From contig NZ_CP041405.1 in the NCBI RefSeq assembly GCF_007066085.1, forward strand, positions 3,066,001 through 3,130,000: a stretch of DNA of 64,000 nucleotides, given 5' to 3'. Position 1 is the first letter of the stretch, and each line of letters opens with the position of its first letter. Below, piece by piece: positions 50,645-60,882 of the stretch. A program made the position numbers and the translations under genes. The notes under the pieces are model-generated. The model was not told the origin of the DNA, searched no databases, and was given only the letters and a program-made list of their open reading frames with translations. The DNA is from Paenibacillus thiaminolyticus. GTDB taxonomy: Bacteria; Bacillota; Bacilli; Paenibacillales; Paenibacillaceae.

Positions 50645-51718
50645 TCAAATTTGCCTGTCAATGAATACCTGCTCCTGAATGCGCTTGAGCCCTTCCTTGA
50701 TAGCGCGTGCACGCACTTCGCCAATTCCGTCCACGTCGTCCAGTTCTTCAATCGTAGCCATCATGACGTGAGGCAAGTATTGGAACGTGTCCACCAGGTT
50801 CTGTATGATGACGTTCGGCAAGCGAGGAATCTTGCTCAACACGCGGTAACCGCGTGGCGACACGGATTCATCCTGAATTGCGCTTGTCGTCGGGTAACCG
50901 AGCAGCCGAATCAGATGATGCGCGTCCAGCAGTTCGTCGGCCGTGCTCTTCTTCAGCTGAACGAGGATATCGCGGACTTTGTCATCCCCGTTGTCGCGGG
51001 CATAGTCCTTGAGCAGCAGCCACGCATCCTCCTCCGTATTGCTGACGAGCTCTTCCAACTGCATGCTGATGAGACGGCCTTCCGTTCCCAGCTCGTTGAT
51101 GTAACGCTTTATCTCCATTTTAATACGTAATACCATCTCGATCCGTTGCAAAACATTGACGACATCGTACAACGTCACTTGCTCCTCGAACTCGGAAGCG
51201 GTCAAGTTCGTCATTCCCTGAACGAGCACGGCTCGATATTTCTCCAAGGTCTGTATCGCCTGATTCGCCTTCGTCAGGATAACGCCGATCTCCTTCAGCG
51301 CATAGCGGAGGCTGCCTTGATACAGGGTAATAATATTGCGGCGCTGGGAGATCGAGACGACCAGCTTGCCCGTCTGCTTCGCGACCCGCTCCGCCGTGCG
51401 GTGGCGAATCCCCGTCTCAATCGACGGGATGGAGGAATCCGGGATCAGCTGCGTGTTCGCATACAGGATCCGCTTCACGTCTTCGCTCAAAATGATCGCG
51501 CCGTCCATCTTGGCCAACTCATACAAGTAGCTCGGCGAGAAATCGCTGTTGATGGAAAAGCCGCCATCGACGACCTCCATCACTTCCGGGCTGTAGCCGA
51601 CGACGATAAGCGCGCCTGTCTTCGCCCGGAGCACGTTCTCCAGTCCGTCGCGGAACGGAGTGCCCGGCGCCACCATGCGCAACAGATCGTTCATAATATC
51701 CTGCTGACTGTCCTTCAT
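50645..51718 (-). CDS. disA: DNA integrity scanning protein DisA, diadenylate cyclase
   Basis: DisA makes c-di-AMP and halts on damaged DNA, linking genome state to sporulation. The 357 residues include the DAC domain with [18 protein letters not shown] (DGA motif) and [19 protein letters not shown] (RHR motif), a helical spine, and a C-terminal helix-hairpin-helix ([20 protein letters not shown]). It starts 16 bases after radA. Confidence 0.96.
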   Translation of the reverse strand: MKDSQQDIMNDLLRMVAPGTPFRDGLENVLRAKTGALIVVGYSPEVMEVVDGGFSINSDFSPSYLYELAKMDGAIILSEDVKRILYANTQLIPDSSIPSIETGIRHRTAERVAKQTGKLVVSISQRRNIITLYQGSLRYALKEIGVILTKANQAIQTLEKYRAVLVQGMTNLTASEFEEQVTLYDVVNVLQRIEMVLRIKMEIKRYINELGTEGRLISMQLEELVSNTEEDAWLLLKDYARDNGDDKVRDILVQLKKSTADELLDAHHLIRLLGYPTTSAIQDESVSPRGYRVLSKIPRLPNVIIQNLVDTFQYLPHVMMATIEELDDVDGIGEVRARAIKEGLKRIQEQVFIDRQI

Positions 51719-51734
51719 TCTATATCTAAGCCCC

Positions 51735-53102
51735 CTAACCTAACGCTGCGGTCAATGCTTCCGCTACCGTATTTACGCCCACTATCTCAATATGTCCAGA
51801 AGGGGTCCATCCCCGCAGGCTTTTCTCTGGCAAAATAATCCGCTTGAAGCCCAGCTTCTCGGCTTCCTTCACGCGCTGCTCCGCACGGGACACCGCGCGC
51901 ACTTCTCCTGTCAGTCCCACTTCGCCGAAGACGACGTCATACGCCTGGGTCGGCATATCGCGGAAGCTCGACGCCAAGGCGACTGCAATGGCGAGATCGA
52001 CCGCTGGCTCATCGAGCTTCAGCCCGCCGGCCACATTCACATAGGCGTCCTGGTTCTGAAGGAACATGCCCATGCGCTTCTCCAGCACGGCAATGATGAG
52101 CGACAACCGCTGATGATCGATTCCCGTCGACATTCTCCGCGGCGAAGGGAAGTTCGTCGCCGACACGAGCGCCTGCATCTCGACAAGAACCGGGCGCGTC
52201 CCTTCCAAGCTGGCGACGACCGTCGAACCGGAGACGCCAAGCGGGCGTTCCTGAAGGAACATCTCTGACGGATTCTTCACTTCCGTCAAGCCGCCTTCCG
52301 TCATCTCGAAGATGCCGATCTCGTTCGTGGAACCGAAGCGGTTCTTCACGGCCCGCAGGATGCGGTACGAATGATGGCGCTCGCCTTCGAAATAAAGCAC
52401 GCAGTCCACCATATGCTCCAGCATGCGGGGGCCGGCAATGGCTCCTTCCTTCGTCACATGGCCGACGAGAACGGTCGCGATGCCTCTTCCCTTCGCAATG
52501 CGCATGCACACGCTTGTGCATTCGCGAACTTGAGCCACGCTACCGGGAGCCGATTCGACCGACGGCTGATATACCGTCTGGATCGAGTCGATGACGAGAA
52601 AATCGGGGCTCATGGCCTCGATCGCCTCTTCGATATACTGCAAATTCGTCTCGCTCAGGACGAACAGACGCTCGGACAGCACCCCGAGCCGGTCGGCGCG
52701 CAGCTTCGTCTGGCGCGTCGATTCCTCGCCAGACACATACAGCACCTTCAAGCCGCTGACTGCCAGCGCATTGGACGCCTGGAGCAGCAGCGTCGATTTG
52801 CCGATGCCCGGGTCACCGCCCACGAGGATGAGCGAGCCCGGCACCAGGCCGCCGCCGAGCACACGGTTCAATTCGTCAATCGTCGTGGACAGGCGCGCTT
52901 CCTGTTTACTTTCTATTTGTATGATCGATTGCGGTTTTTCTTTCGTCCCAATGAAGGATGTGTGGACGCCCGCCGTCTTAACGACCGTCTCCCGCTCCTC
53001 CACCATCGTGTTCCACTCGCCGCAGCCCGGGCATTTGCCCATCCATTTCGGCGATTCATATCCGCAATCCGTACAGAAAAACTTGGTTTTTACTTTGGCC
53101 AT
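51735..53102 (-). CDS. radA: DNA repair protein RadA
   Basis: RadA is a RecA-like helicase for recombination intermediates. The start at 53102 gives 455 residues. The zinc finger is [20 protein letters not shown], Walker A is [14 protein letters not shown], the RadA-specific KNRFG motif is present in [14 protein letters not shown], and the C-terminus is Lon-protease-like without its catalytic dyad being evident. It precedes disA and is separated from clpC by a terminator. Confidence 0.95.
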   Translation of the reverse strand: MAKVKTKFFCTDCGYESPKWMGKCPGCGEWNTMVEERETVVKTAGVHTSFIGTKEKPQSIIQIESKQEARLSTTIDELNRVLGGGLVPGSLILVGGDPGIGKSTLLLQASNALAVSGLKVLYVSGEESTRQTKLRADRLGVLSERLFVLSETNLQYIEEAIEAMSPDFLVIDSIQTVYQPSVESAPGSVAQVRECTSVCMRIAKGRGIATVLVGHVTKEGAIAGPRMLEHMVDCVLYFEGERHHSYRILRAVKNRFGSTNEIGIFEMTEGGLTEVKNPSEMFLQERPLGVSGSTVVASLEGTRPVLVEMQALVSATNFPSPRRMSTGIDHQRLSLIIAVLEKRMGMFLQNQDAYVNVAGGLKLDEPAVDLAIAVALASSFRDMPTQAYDVVFGEVGLTGEVRAVSRAEQRVKEAEKLGFKRIILPEKSLRGWTPSGHIEIVGVNTVAEALTAALG

Positions 53103-53284
53103 ATCAGCCGACACTCCTACTGACGCATCATTGTATAGGTTGCCACATCTATATTAGGTTTATCGGCATAACGCGATACAAAGATAAAGCGTGACAAATT
53201 TTTACTGGCTATTGCCGAAGATTGTACATTACCTTTAAGTTTACCATTTTTAAGTAGGGGGCGAAAGGACTTTCGCATTTCATG

Positions 53285-53319
53285 AAAAAAACGCATCTCC
53301 TCCCGGAGGAAGAGATGCG
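53285..53319 (-). terminator. Terminator of the ctsR-mcsA-mcsB-clpC operon
   Basis: The arms CGCATCTC/GAGATGCG with an inner CCTCC/GGAGG-type stem are followed by seven T on the minus strand. The 180 bases on to radA hold no promoter I can support. Confidence 0.85.
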
Positions 53320-53346
53320 CTTGGATGGATCCATTCTATGAAAATG

Positions 53347-55785
53347 TCAGGCCTTGGTCGGCGTAGTGCGCAGCACGACCAGGTTGCCGTCCTGTTCGTC
53401 GATCGTGACGGAATCACCTTTCTCAATGTCGCCCTTCAGCAATTCCTCGGACAGGCGATCTTCGATATGCTTCTGAATCGCCCGGCGGAGCGGACGCGCT
53501 CCGTAGGCCGGATCGTAGCCTTCCTTGGCCAGGAACGCCTTGGCCGCATCGGTCAATTGGAAATCGACCTCCTGCTCCTTAAGCCGCTTGCGCAGTTCCT
53601 CGGCCATCAGCGTTACGATCTCGGCAATATGCTTCTCTTCCAGCGAGTGGAAGACGATAATCTCGTCGATCCGGTTCAGGAACTCCGGACGGAAGCTCTT
53701 CTTCAATTCCGCCATCACTTTGTCTTTCATATTGTTGTAGTCGCGCTCATTGTTGTCGGAGGAGGTGAAGCCCAGCGTCGTATTGCGCTTGATCGCCTCT
53801 GCGCCGACATTCGAAGTGAGAATGATGAGCGTGTTGCGGAAGTCGACGACCCGTCCCTTGGAATCGGTCAGGCGTCCGTCCTCCAGCACCTGCAGCAAGA
53901 TATTGAATACTTCCGGGTGCGCCTTCTCGATCTCATCGAGCAGCACGACGGAGTATGGCTTGCGGCGCACCTTCTCGGTCAGCTGGCCGCCTTCTTCATA
54001 ACCGACATATCCCGGAGGCGCTCCGACCAAGCGGGCGGTCGAATGCTTCTCCATATACTCGGACATATCGATGCGGATGACCGCATTCTCGTCGCCGAAG
54101 AGCGACTCCGCCAGCGCGCGGGCCAATTCCGTCTTCCCGACCCCGGTCGGGCCGAGGAAGATGAACGAGCCCATCGGGCGCTTCGGATCCTTCAAGCCTG
54201 CCCGTGCCCGGCGAATCGCCCGGCTGACCGCCTTGACCGCTTCGTCCTGGCCAATGACGCGCTCATGCAGGACCTCTTCCATATTGAGAAGACGCTGCGT
54301 CTCTTCTTCCTTCAGCTTCACGACCGGCACGCCGGTCCAACTGGAGACGATCTGGGCGATATCTTCCGGCGTTACCTCGGAATCCATGCGGCCCTGCTTT
54401 TCCTTCCACTGGTTCCGCACCGAATCCAGCTCCTCGCGCATCTTCTGCTCCGTATCGCGAAGCGCTGCCGCTTTCTCGAATTCCTGGCTCTGCACGGAAG
54501 CGTCCTTCTCCTTGCGGATGTCGTCCAGACGAGCTTCCAGTTCCTTCAGATTTGGCGGTACCGTGTAGGAATTCAAGCGTACTTTGGACCCTGCCTCGTC
54601 AATCAGGTCGATTGCTTTGTCCGGCAGGAAGCGATCCGTAATATAGCGGTCGGACAGCTTCACGGCCTGCTCAATCGCTTCATCGCTAATTTTGACGCGG
54701 TGATGCGCTTCATAGCGATCCCGCAGCCCTTTCAAAATCTGAATCGTCTCTTCAAGCGTCGGCTGATCGACGGTAATCGGTTGGAAGCGGCGCTCCAGCG
54801 CGGCATCCTTCTCGATATATTTGCGGTACTCATCCAAGGTCGTCGCCCCGATGCATTGCAGCTCGCCCCGGGCCAGCGCCGGCTTCAAAATGTTGGACGC
54901 ATCGATGGCGCCTTCCGCTCCGCCCGCGCCGATGAGCGTGTGCAGCTCGTCGATGAACAGGATGATATTGCCCGCCTGGCGGATCTCATCCATAATTTTT
55001 TTCAACCGATCCTCGAATTCACCCCGGTACTTCGTGCCGGCCACGACAGATCCCATATCGAGCGTCATGACGCGCTTGTCGCGCAGCGTCTCCGGAATCT
55101 CATTGTTGATAATCTTCTGAGCGAGCCCTTCCGCTACCGCGGTCTTCCCGACGCCCGGCTCCCCGATGAGGACCGGATTGTTCTTCGTCCGGCGGCTCAG
55201 CACCTGGATGACGCGCTCAATCTCTTTGCTGCGGCCGATGACCGGGTCGAGATTGCCTTCCTTGGCGGCAGCCGTCAGGTCGCGTGCCAGACCGTCCAGC
55301 GTCGGCGTGCTCACATTTTGTGATTGGCCATGATGGCTGGATACCGCTTCACTGCTGCCCAGCAGCTGCAGCACCTGCTGGCGCGCCTTGTTCAGGCTGA
55401 TGCCGAGGTTGTTCAACACACGGGCCGCTACGCCTTCGCCTTCACGAATGAGGCCAAGCAAAATATGTTCCGTACCCACATACGTATGGCCCAGCTTGCG
55501 GGCTTCATCCATGGACAGCTCAATGACTTTTTTGGCGCGTGGGGTGTAGGCGATGTTGGTCGGCTGCTCCTGCCCGCGGCCAATGAGGGATTCCACTTCG
55601 TCCTGAATCTTCTCCAGACCGAGGCCGAGCGCGACGAGCGCCTTGGCGGCAATGCCTTCGCCTTCCCGGATCAGGCCAAGCAAAATATGCTCGGTTCCGA
55701 TATTGTTATGTCCGAGACGCACGGCTTCTTCCTGAGCCAATGCCAATACTTTCTGGGCACGTTCCGTAAATCTTCCGAACATCAT
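53347..55785 (-). CDS. clpC: ATP-dependent unfoldase ClpC
   Basis: ClpC is the Hsp100 partner of ClpP, assisted by MecA and McsB. The 812 residues contain two N-terminal Clp repeats ([20 protein letters not shown]), AAA1 with GEPGVGKT, the coiled-coil/UVR middle region ([20 protein letters not shown]), and AAA2 with [14 protein letters not shown]. The C-terminus is [20 protein letters not shown]. The ATG at 55785 is 2 bases after the mcsB stop, and its GGAGG lies in the last mcsB codons. Confidence 0.97.
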   Translation of the reverse strand: MMFGRFTERAQKVLALAQEEAVRLGHNNIGTEHILLGLIREGEGIAAKALVALGLGLEKIQDEVESLIGRGQEQPTNIAYTPRAKKVIELSMDEARKLGHTYVGTEHILLGLIREGEGVAARVLNNLGISLNKARQQVLQLLGSSEAVSSHHGQSQNVSTPTLDGLARDLTAAAKEGNLDPVIGRSKEIERVIQVLSRRTKNNPVLIGEPGVGKTAVAEGLAQKIINNEIPETLRDKRVMTLDMGSVVAGTKYRGEFEDRLKKIMDEIRQAGNIILFIDELHTLIGAGGAEGAIDASNILKPALARGELQCIGATTLDEYRKYIEKDAALERRFQPITVDQPTLEETIQILKGLRDRYEAHHRVKISDEAIEQAVKLSDRYITDRFLPDKAIDLIDEAGSKVRLNSYTVPPNLKELEARLDDIRKEKDASVQSQEFEKAAALRDTEQKMREELDSVRNQWKEKQGRMDSEVTPEDIAQIVSSWTGVPVVKLKEEETQRLLNMEEVLHERVIGQDEAVKAVSRAIRRARAGLKDPKRPMGSFIFLGPTGVGKTELARALAESLFGDENAVIRIDMSEYMEKHSTARLVGAPPGYVGYEEGGQLTEKVRRKPYSVVLLDEIEKAHPEVFNILLQVLEDGRLTDSKGRVVDFRNTLIILTSNVGAEAIKRNTTLGFTSSDNNERDYNNMKDKVMAELKKSFRPEFLNRIDEIIVFHSLEEKHIAEIVTLMAEELRKRLKEQEVDFQLTDAAKAFLAKEGYDPAYGARPLRRAIQKHIEDRLSEELLKGDIEKGDSVTIDEQDGNLVVLRTTPTKA

Positions 55786-55787
55786 AT

Positions 55788-56873
55788 TCAAGCACCTCCA
55801 TTGGTCGTCTTTGATTTGCTTAATTTGTCGCGTATCAGTCTTGCCCGATACATGTCGCGTTCTTCCGTAGACAATGATTTCTTGTATATATGCTGAAGGA
55901 AGCCTGGCTGTGTCATCACAAGCAGTTCATTGAAATCGGAAGGATCAAGATGGTTCAAAATAATCAGATCCGAACCGAGCCGGATATCCGACAGCCGTTG
56001 GGCCGCTTCCTTGGAATCCATTATCGCCGCGTGCTTCAATATCCCGTAGGATCGGCAGATGCGATCCGTCAGGCGCATGCGGTTGTTCTCCAGCAGCTGT
56101 TCGCGCGCCGCCTTCTCATGCCCGATGATTTGCTTTACGACGCTGTACAAGCTGTCGATAATCTCGGCTTCCGATTGGCCAAGCGTAATCTGATTCGACA
56201 CCTGGAACAGATTGCCTATCGCCTCGCTGCCTTCGCCGTAGATGCCGCGCACCGCCAGCCCCACCTGGTTGACCGCCTGCAAAATGCGGTTAATCTGCTG
56301 GGTCATGACGAGGGCCGGCAAATGCATCATGACGGAGGCCCGGATCCCCGTGCCCACATTGGTCGGGCAGCTGGTCAAGTACCCCCGCTTCTCATCGAAT
56401 GCATAATCGACATGCGCCTCGAACACATCGTCGATACGGCTGGCCTGCTCCCACGCTTCCCGAATCTGCAGCCCTGGGTACAAGCATTGAATGCGAAGAT
56501 GGTCTTCCTCGTTCAGCATAATGCTGATAGACTCATCCTCGCTCAGAATGACCGCCCCGTTCCGCGATTCATTCACGAGGGTCGGCGAGATCAAATGCTT
56601 CTCAATCAGCACCTGCTTCTCCAGATCGCTTAGTTCCGCCAGGTTCCATCGATGGAAAGACGTATGGAAGCCCGACATCTCCGGCTGCTCGATGACCGCG
56701 GTCAGCTGGTTCAGCACTTCGGCCGATTGCTGATTCGTCGCAAGCAGCGGGAACGGCACGCCGCATAGGTTGCGCGCTACGCGGATGCGGCTGCTGATGA
56801 CGATCTCGGAGTCCGGTCCCGTTCCGCGCATCCAGTCACTTATCGCATGCTCCATGAATTGGCGTTGGGCCAT
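55788..56873 (-). CDS. mcsB: Protein arginine kinase McsB
   Basis: McsB phosphorylates arginine to mark proteins for ClpCP and inactivates CtsR. The phosphagen-kinase-like catalytic domain is clear from [40 protein letters not shown] and [20 protein letters not shown]. The start at 56873 ([17 protein letters not shown], 361 residues) follows AAAGGAG by 8 bases. It lies between mcsA and clpC. Confidence 0.96.
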   Translation of the reverse strand: MAQRQFMEHAISDWMRGTGPDSEIVISSRIRVARNLCGVPFPLLATNQQSAEVLNQLTAVIEQPEMSGFHTSFHRWNLAELSDLEKQVLIEKHLISPTLVNESRNGAVILSEDESISIMLNEEDHLRIQCLYPGLQIREAWEQASRIDDVFEAHVDYAFDEKRGYLTSCPTNVGTGIRASVMMHLPALVMTQQINRILQAVNQVGLAVRGIYGEGSEAIGNLFQVSNQITLGQSEAEIIDSLYSVVKQIIGHEKAAREQLLENNRMRLTDRICRSYGILKHAAIMDSKEAAQRLSDIRLGSDLIILNHLDPSDFNELLVMTQPGFLQHIYKKSLSTEERDMYRARLIRDKLSKSKTTNGGA

Positions 56874-56932
56874 TTCGTCATCTCCTTTCACCTTGCCGAT
56901 CATTCGTCGTTATCATGATATCGTTCAGGGGG

Positions 56933-57496
56933 TTAGCCATGCTGAACAGGCGAGTCAGGGCCCCCTTCGCTCCCTTCCTTCTCCAGCTGCCGAATACGGT
57001 CGCGCAGCTGCGCCGCCCGTTCGAATTCTTCCTGCGCAATGCTCTTCTGAAGCTCGAACTTCAATTCATCCAGCTCACGCTTGCGTTGGATGCGCCCGCC
57101 GCCGCGCTTCGGAATTTTGCCGGTATGGACCGTATTGCCATGAACCCGCTTCAACAGCGGATCAAGACGGTTGCCGAAGAAGGAGTAGCATTCGTCACAC
57201 CCGAACCGGCCCAGCTTGCCGAACTGAGAGTAGGTCAGCCCGCATTTCTCGCAGCGCATCGCTTGGGGCTTCTGCCCACCGTAGTCGCCGCTTCCCTGGG
57301 CGGCTCCGCCGGACAGATCGAAGTCCAACAATCCTGACAGCAAATTATGGATGGAGAAGCCGTTAGCCGTGCCCGGTATCCATTCGCCTTTCTCACGAGC
57401 ACATGATTCACAGATGTGAAATTCCGTCTTCTGCCCGTTTATGATTTTCGTAAAGTGCAGTGTAGCCGGCTTCTGACCGCATTGTTGACACATCAT
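56933..57496 (-). CDS. mcsA: McsA, zinc-finger activator of McsB
   Basis: McsA has four CxxC pairs, CQQC near residue 4, CESC, CEKC and CDEC, that bind zinc, and a C-terminal UVR motif (LQKSIAQEEFERAAQLRDRI). It activates McsB in B. subtilis. I use ATG 57496 (MMCQQCGQKPATLHFTKI, 187 residues), 9 bases after AAGGAGG; ATG 57502 is only 3 bases from it. It lies between ctsR and mcsB. Confidence 0.94.
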   Translation of the reverse strand: MMCQQCGQKPATLHFTKIINGQKTEFHICESCAREKGEWIPGTANGFSIHNLLSGLLDFDLSGGAAQGSGDYGGQKPQAMRCEKCGLTYSQFGKLGRFGCDECYSFFGNRLDPLLKRVHGNTVHTGKIPKRGGGRIQRKRELDELKFELQKSIAQEEFERAAQLRDRIRQLEKEGSEGGPDSPVQHG

Positions 57497-57595
57497 GGCC
57501 ATTCTCCTCCTTATCCTCGTGGGTTCAAATTATAGTAAAGGGATCGGCAGTCCGACTGGCGCCTGCTTCCCGGGTTAAAATAATGGCGGCATGCG

Positions 57596-58060
57596 CTAGT
57601 GCTTGCTTAGCAGCCCGAGCAGCATCGCACGCAGGAGACGGGCGCGGATCTCGTCCCGATAGGGCAGCTTCACCGCCAGATTGTCGCGTGATACGGCCGC
57701 CCGCAGCAGAATCGCTTCCCGCCGGGAAATGACGCTCGCTTCTTCCAGTTGATAGATGAGCCCTTCCGCTGCCTCTTGCCCGATCCGATTGCCAATCGAT
57801 TCGCATAGATGGGCATGAATCGCCCGCTGAGCCGGAAGCTCAATCCGCTGAATGCGGATATAACCGCCGCCGCCTCGCTTGCTCTCCACAACATATCCCT
57901 TCTCCAAGGTGAAGCGAGTGCTGATCACATAGTTAATCTGGGAAGGAACACAGGAGAACTGCTCTGCGAGATCATTCCGCTGAATCTCCACGGCGCCTTC
58001 CGGACTATCGATCAGCATAATTTTCAAATGCTGCTCAATCAAATCGGAAATATTGCGCAT
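57596..58060 (-). CDS. ctsR: Transcriptional repressor of class III stress genes CtsR
   Basis: CtsR is a dimeric winged-helix repressor of clp genes that releases DNA at high temperature. The DNA-binding part has QFSCVPSQINYVISTRFTLE, and the Gly-rich wing/thermosensor is KRGGGGYIRIQRI. The start at 58060 (MRNISDLIEQHLKIMLIDSP) gives 154 residues. It heads the operon and its own promoter carries a CtsR box, so it is autoregulated. Confidence 0.96.
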   Translation of the reverse strand: MRNISDLIEQHLKIMLIDSPEGAVEIQRNDLAEQFSCVPSQINYVISTRFTLEKGYVVESKRGGGGYIRIQRIELPAQRAIHAHLCESIGNRIGQEAAEGLIYQLEEASVISRREAILLRAAVSRDNLAVKLPYRDEIRARLLRAMLLGLLSKH

Positions 58061-58133
58061 CTTCTGCCCTCCTTTGCGTCCATATCTCTCTATATTAGCT
58101 TTAACCATTATTGACTGTTACTTATTCGGAGAT

Positions 58134-58156
58134 GACAAAAACAATGGGTTTTTGTC
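58134..58156 (-). repeat. Inverted repeat in the ctsR leader
   Basis: Perfect 9-base arms (GACAAAAAC/GTTTTTGTC, 5-base loop) lie between the CtsR box and ctsR, inside the 5' untranslated region. Confidence 0.5.
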
Positions 58157-58170
58157 AAATTAAGTCTGAC

Positions 58171-58187
58171 TTTGACTTTCTTTGACC
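58171..58187 (-). promoter_or_regulatory. CtsR operator
   Basis: The minus strand reads GGTCAAAGAAAGTCAAA, an excellent match to the CtsR heptad repeat RGTCAAANANRGTCAAA. It starts just after the -10 of the ctsR promoter; a further partial half-site (AGTCAGA) follows. Confidence 0.9.
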
Positions 58188-58195
58188 TTGACTTT

Positions 58196-58224
58196 ATGAT
58201 AGCACTTTTTTCTTGTGTTTTCAA
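58196..58224 (-). promoter_or_regulatory. Sigma-A promoter of the ctsR operon
   Basis: The -35 TTGAAA (58219-58224) and -10 TATCAT (58196-58201) are 17 bases apart. Confidence 0.8.
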
Positions 58225-58315
58225 GCGGATTCTTCATACGCCCATCCTTATTTAGTGTAACAAAAATGAACCAATATTAAACTTGCATACCAAAGAATTA
58301 AGGAAATCCGAAGCC

Positions 58316-59212
58316 CTAGGATCGATGCGCGGCCCTATCCAGCAAGGCGATGAACTGTCTTGCCGCCGGGGATAGATGCTTGTTTTTATGAAAAATATAA
58401 CGAATGCCCCGTTCAAAGGTTACATCCTCCATCGGAATCTTGACAAGCAACCGGCTGTCGATTTCCTGCTTCACCGCAAGCCCGGACACCGCCGCAATGC
58501 CTAGTCCGTGTATGACACCTTGCTTGATCCCCTCGAGGCTGCTGATTTCGATTGTATTGGAGATGGCAATCCCCGCTTGCCCAAGTTTTTGATCAAGAAA
58601 ATGCCTTGTCGCTGAATGATCCGGCTTCATCAGAAAGGTCTCATGCTGGAGATCATGCAGGGTGCACATGTCTTGCTGCGCCAATGGATGGTGCGGCGGC
58701 GCAATAAATACAAGATGATCTTGATGAAACGTGCTCGCATAAAAACGGGTCTCGTCGATGGGAATATGATCCGATAAGACGAGAAATTCCACGCCGTTGG
58801 ACTCCAGCAGCTGCGTGAGCTGTTGGGACGACGTTATTTTCATGCTGATATTAATATTGGGGAACTGCGCTTTATATTGAGCAAGCATGGAAGGAAGCAA
58901 ATAGACGCCAACGAAGTTGCTTGCGCCAAAGGAGAGGGTCCCTGCTGACATATCCTCCATTTGATGAAGATGCTCCTTGGCCGCTTGCAGCAAGTTCACG
59001 ATCTGTTCCGCGTAGGGCTTGAACAGCTCGCCTTGTTTGGTTAAGTACAGCTTTTTGCCGATTCGATCGAACAGGCGCGTCTCCAAGTCCTCTTCCAAGC
59101 TTTGAATTTGCATGCTGACCGCCGGTTGAGAACAGTAGAGCCGTTCCGCCGCCTCCGTGAAATTTAAACAATGAGAGAGCGTAATGAAGGTTTCGAGCTT
59201 GTTGATATTCAT
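58316..59212 (-). CDS. LysR-type transcriptional regulator
   Basis: A 298-residue LTTR with an N-terminal winged helix (LNFTEAAERLYCSQPAVSMQ) and a type 2 periplasmic-binding-like effector domain (ISMKITSSQQLTQLLESNGV; EISSLEGIKQGVIHGLGIAA). It is closest in feel to the CysL/CysB-like LTTRs but the effector is unknown. It is transcribed away from the DASS transporter gene with a 136-base gap holding a T-N11-A dyad, so it probably regulates that pair. ATG 59224 is also possible, but is only 3 bases from the ribosome binding site. Confidence 0.88.
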   Translation of the reverse strand: MNINKLETFITLSHCLNFTEAAERLYCSQPAVSMQIQSLEEDLETRLFDRIGKKLYLTKQGELFKPYAEQIVNLLQAAKEHLHQMEDMSAGTLSFGASNFVGVYLLPSMLAQYKAQFPNINISMKITSSQQLTQLLESNGVEFLVLSDHIPIDETRFYASTFHQDHLVFIAPPHHPLAQQDMCTLHDLQHETFLMKPDHSATRHFLDQKLGQAGIAISNTIEISSLEGIKQGVIHGLGIAAVSGLAVKQEIDSRLLVKIPMEDVTFERGIRYIFHKNKHLSPAARQFIALLDRAAHRS

Positions 59213-59241
59213 CGCATGACTCATCCTCCTCCGATATAACT

Positions 59242-59256
59242 ATAACGAAATGTTAT
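59242..59256. promoter_or_regulatory. LysR-type T-N11-A dyad
   Basis: ATAAC-GAAAT-GTTAT is a perfect dyad in the divergent LysR/DASS intergenic region, of the classic LTTR box form. Confidence 0.6.
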
Positions 59257-59277
59257 GAATACGATTATGCAATCAAA

Positions 59278-59307
59278 TTGTCTTATAATTATAGGCGCCG
59301 TTATAAT
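59278..59307 (+). promoter_or_regulatory. Sigma-A promoter of the DASS transporter operon
   Basis: The -35 TTGTCT (59278-59283) and consensus -10 TATAAT (59302-59307) are 18 bases apart. The LTTR dyad lies about 25 bases upstream, where activation would be expected. Confidence 0.65.
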
Positions 59308-59348
59308 GAAAACGCAATCATTTTTTATCACTTTGGGAGGATGTTTTC

Positions 59349-60845
59349 ATGACGATGAAGCCATTCAAGTCAGACGGCAATTCCACAGAACCGAACAAAC
59401 CAGTGGCGAAGAAAGGTCGCTTTGAATCGATATTTAAAAAAGCAGGGATTCCGCTAGCCGTCCTGGTGTTCCTCATTCTGATGCTCATGCCCACGCCCGC
59501 AGGCTTGGAGCCGCAAGCGCAAAAAGCGATTGCAATCTTCGCCAGTGCGCTTATACTATGGGTCAGCGGCGCCTTGCCGATTTACTTAACCTCCATGATC
59601 GCCATTATTGTGCTGAGCTTATCCGGTACCGCTGAAGAGAAAACGGCCTTCGGCACGCTTGGATTTGATGTCATTTGGCTCATGGTGTCCGCGTTTATTC
59701 TTACCTCCGCGATGATTAAGTCCAATCTGGCGCGAAGGTTTGCGCTCTGGATGGTGACCAGGTTCGGACAAACGCCAAAGAAGACATTGCTTGTCTTAAT
59801 TTTCATCAACTTCGCCCTCGCGTTCTTCGTGCCATCGACGACAGCGCGGGCAACACTCATGGTGCCGATCTGTCTCATCTTGTTGGAGATCTATAAGGCC
59901 ACTCCCGGAAAAAGCAATTTCGGCAAATTAATGATGCTGCAAGGGGTACAAGCCGATGCGATCGCCACATCCGGAGTGATGACCGCGACGGCTGCGAACA
60001 TCATTGCCGTCGGCTTCATTAACGAGCAAGCTGGAGGCTCAATCGGATATATGGATTGGCTCGCCGCCTCCATGCCAACGGCCATCATTACGATGCTGCT
60101 GACGTTCTTCGTTGGTCTCAAGCTCTTCTCCTTCAAAGGGGAGGCGGAGTTCGAAGGCGCAATGTCCAAGCTCAAAGATGAATTGAAGAAGCTGGATAAA
60201 TTTTCGCTGGATGAGAAAAAGGCCATGACAATCTTCTTGCTTACGGTTCTGTTATGGGCGACGGAAGATTATCACAAATTCTTGTTCGGCTTCGAAATTA
60301 GTGTATACATGACAGCGGTCATTGCAGGCGTGCTCTGTCTGCTGCCGCGAATCGGATTGCTTACTTGGAAGGAAGCCAACATTAAATGGGATCTGATGAT
60401 TTTTGCCGCAGGCGCTTATGCCGTCGGGAATGCGTTGGAGAAGTCGAAGGGCGCCGAATGGATGATCAACAAAGTCGTCTACGGTCTCGGCCTGGAACAA
60501 ATGAATCATATGCTCGTCTATGTCGTCGTTATCTTTATCAGTATGTACAGTCATTTAATATTCACGAGCAAGACGGTACGGACCACGATCCTGATTCCCG
60601 CTTTTATCGCGCTGGCCAAATCGTTAGGGATGGACCCGGTTACGCTTGCCCTGGCTTCCGCCATGACGTTAACCTATACGATTACGTTACCGCCGCATTC
60701 AAAAGTAAATACCATTTATTTCTCAACCGGATATTTCAGCGTGTTTGATCAGGTGAAATATGCTATCGTTACCTGCTTTATCGGTGCGACCGTCATTAGT
60801 GTGTCCGTATTTACGTGGTTCCAAATTCTTGGATATTCATTATAA
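59349..60845 (+). CDS. DASS-family anion:sodium symporter or exchanger
   Basis: A 498-residue membrane protein of the divalent anion:Na+ symporter family (SLC13/CitT/YflS type), with about 11-12 hydrophobic segments after a charged N-terminus. Family members carry dicarboxylates, citrate, sulfate or related anions. The first substrate-binding signature, usually S-N-T, reads S-T-T at residues 163-165 (VPSTTARATLMVP), and the second half has MYSHLIFTSKTVRTTILIP. The substrate is unknown. The start is at 59349, 8 bases after GGGAGG. It is followed after 37 bases by an ApgM-like gene. Confidence 0.9.
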   Translation: MTMKPFKSDGNSTEPNKPVAKKGRFESIFKKAGIPLAVLVFLILMLMPTPAGLEPQAQKAIAIFASALILWVSGALPIYLTSMIAIIVLSLSGTAEEKTAFGTLGFDVIWLMVSAFILTSAMIKSNLARRFALWMVTRFGQTPKKTLLVLIFINFALAFFVPSTTARATLMVPICLILLEIYKATPGKSNFGKLMMLQGVQADAIATSGVMTATAANIIAVGFINEQAGGSIGYMDWLAASMPTAIITMLLTFFVGLKLFSFKGEAEFEGAMSKLKDELKKLDKFSLDEKKAMTIFLLTVLLWATEDYHKFLFGFEISVYMTAVIAGVLCLLPRIGLLTWKEANIKWDLMIFAAGAYAVGNALEKSKGAEWMINKVVYGLGLEQMNHMLVYVVVIFISMYSHLIFTSKTVRTTILIPAFIALAKSLGMDPVTLALASAMTLTYTITLPPHSKVNTIYFSTGYFSVFDQVKYAIVTCFIGATVISVSVFTWFQILGYSL

Positions 60846-60882
60846 GCATGTTCAGATAAGCAAATGATAGAGGAGTGCGCCC

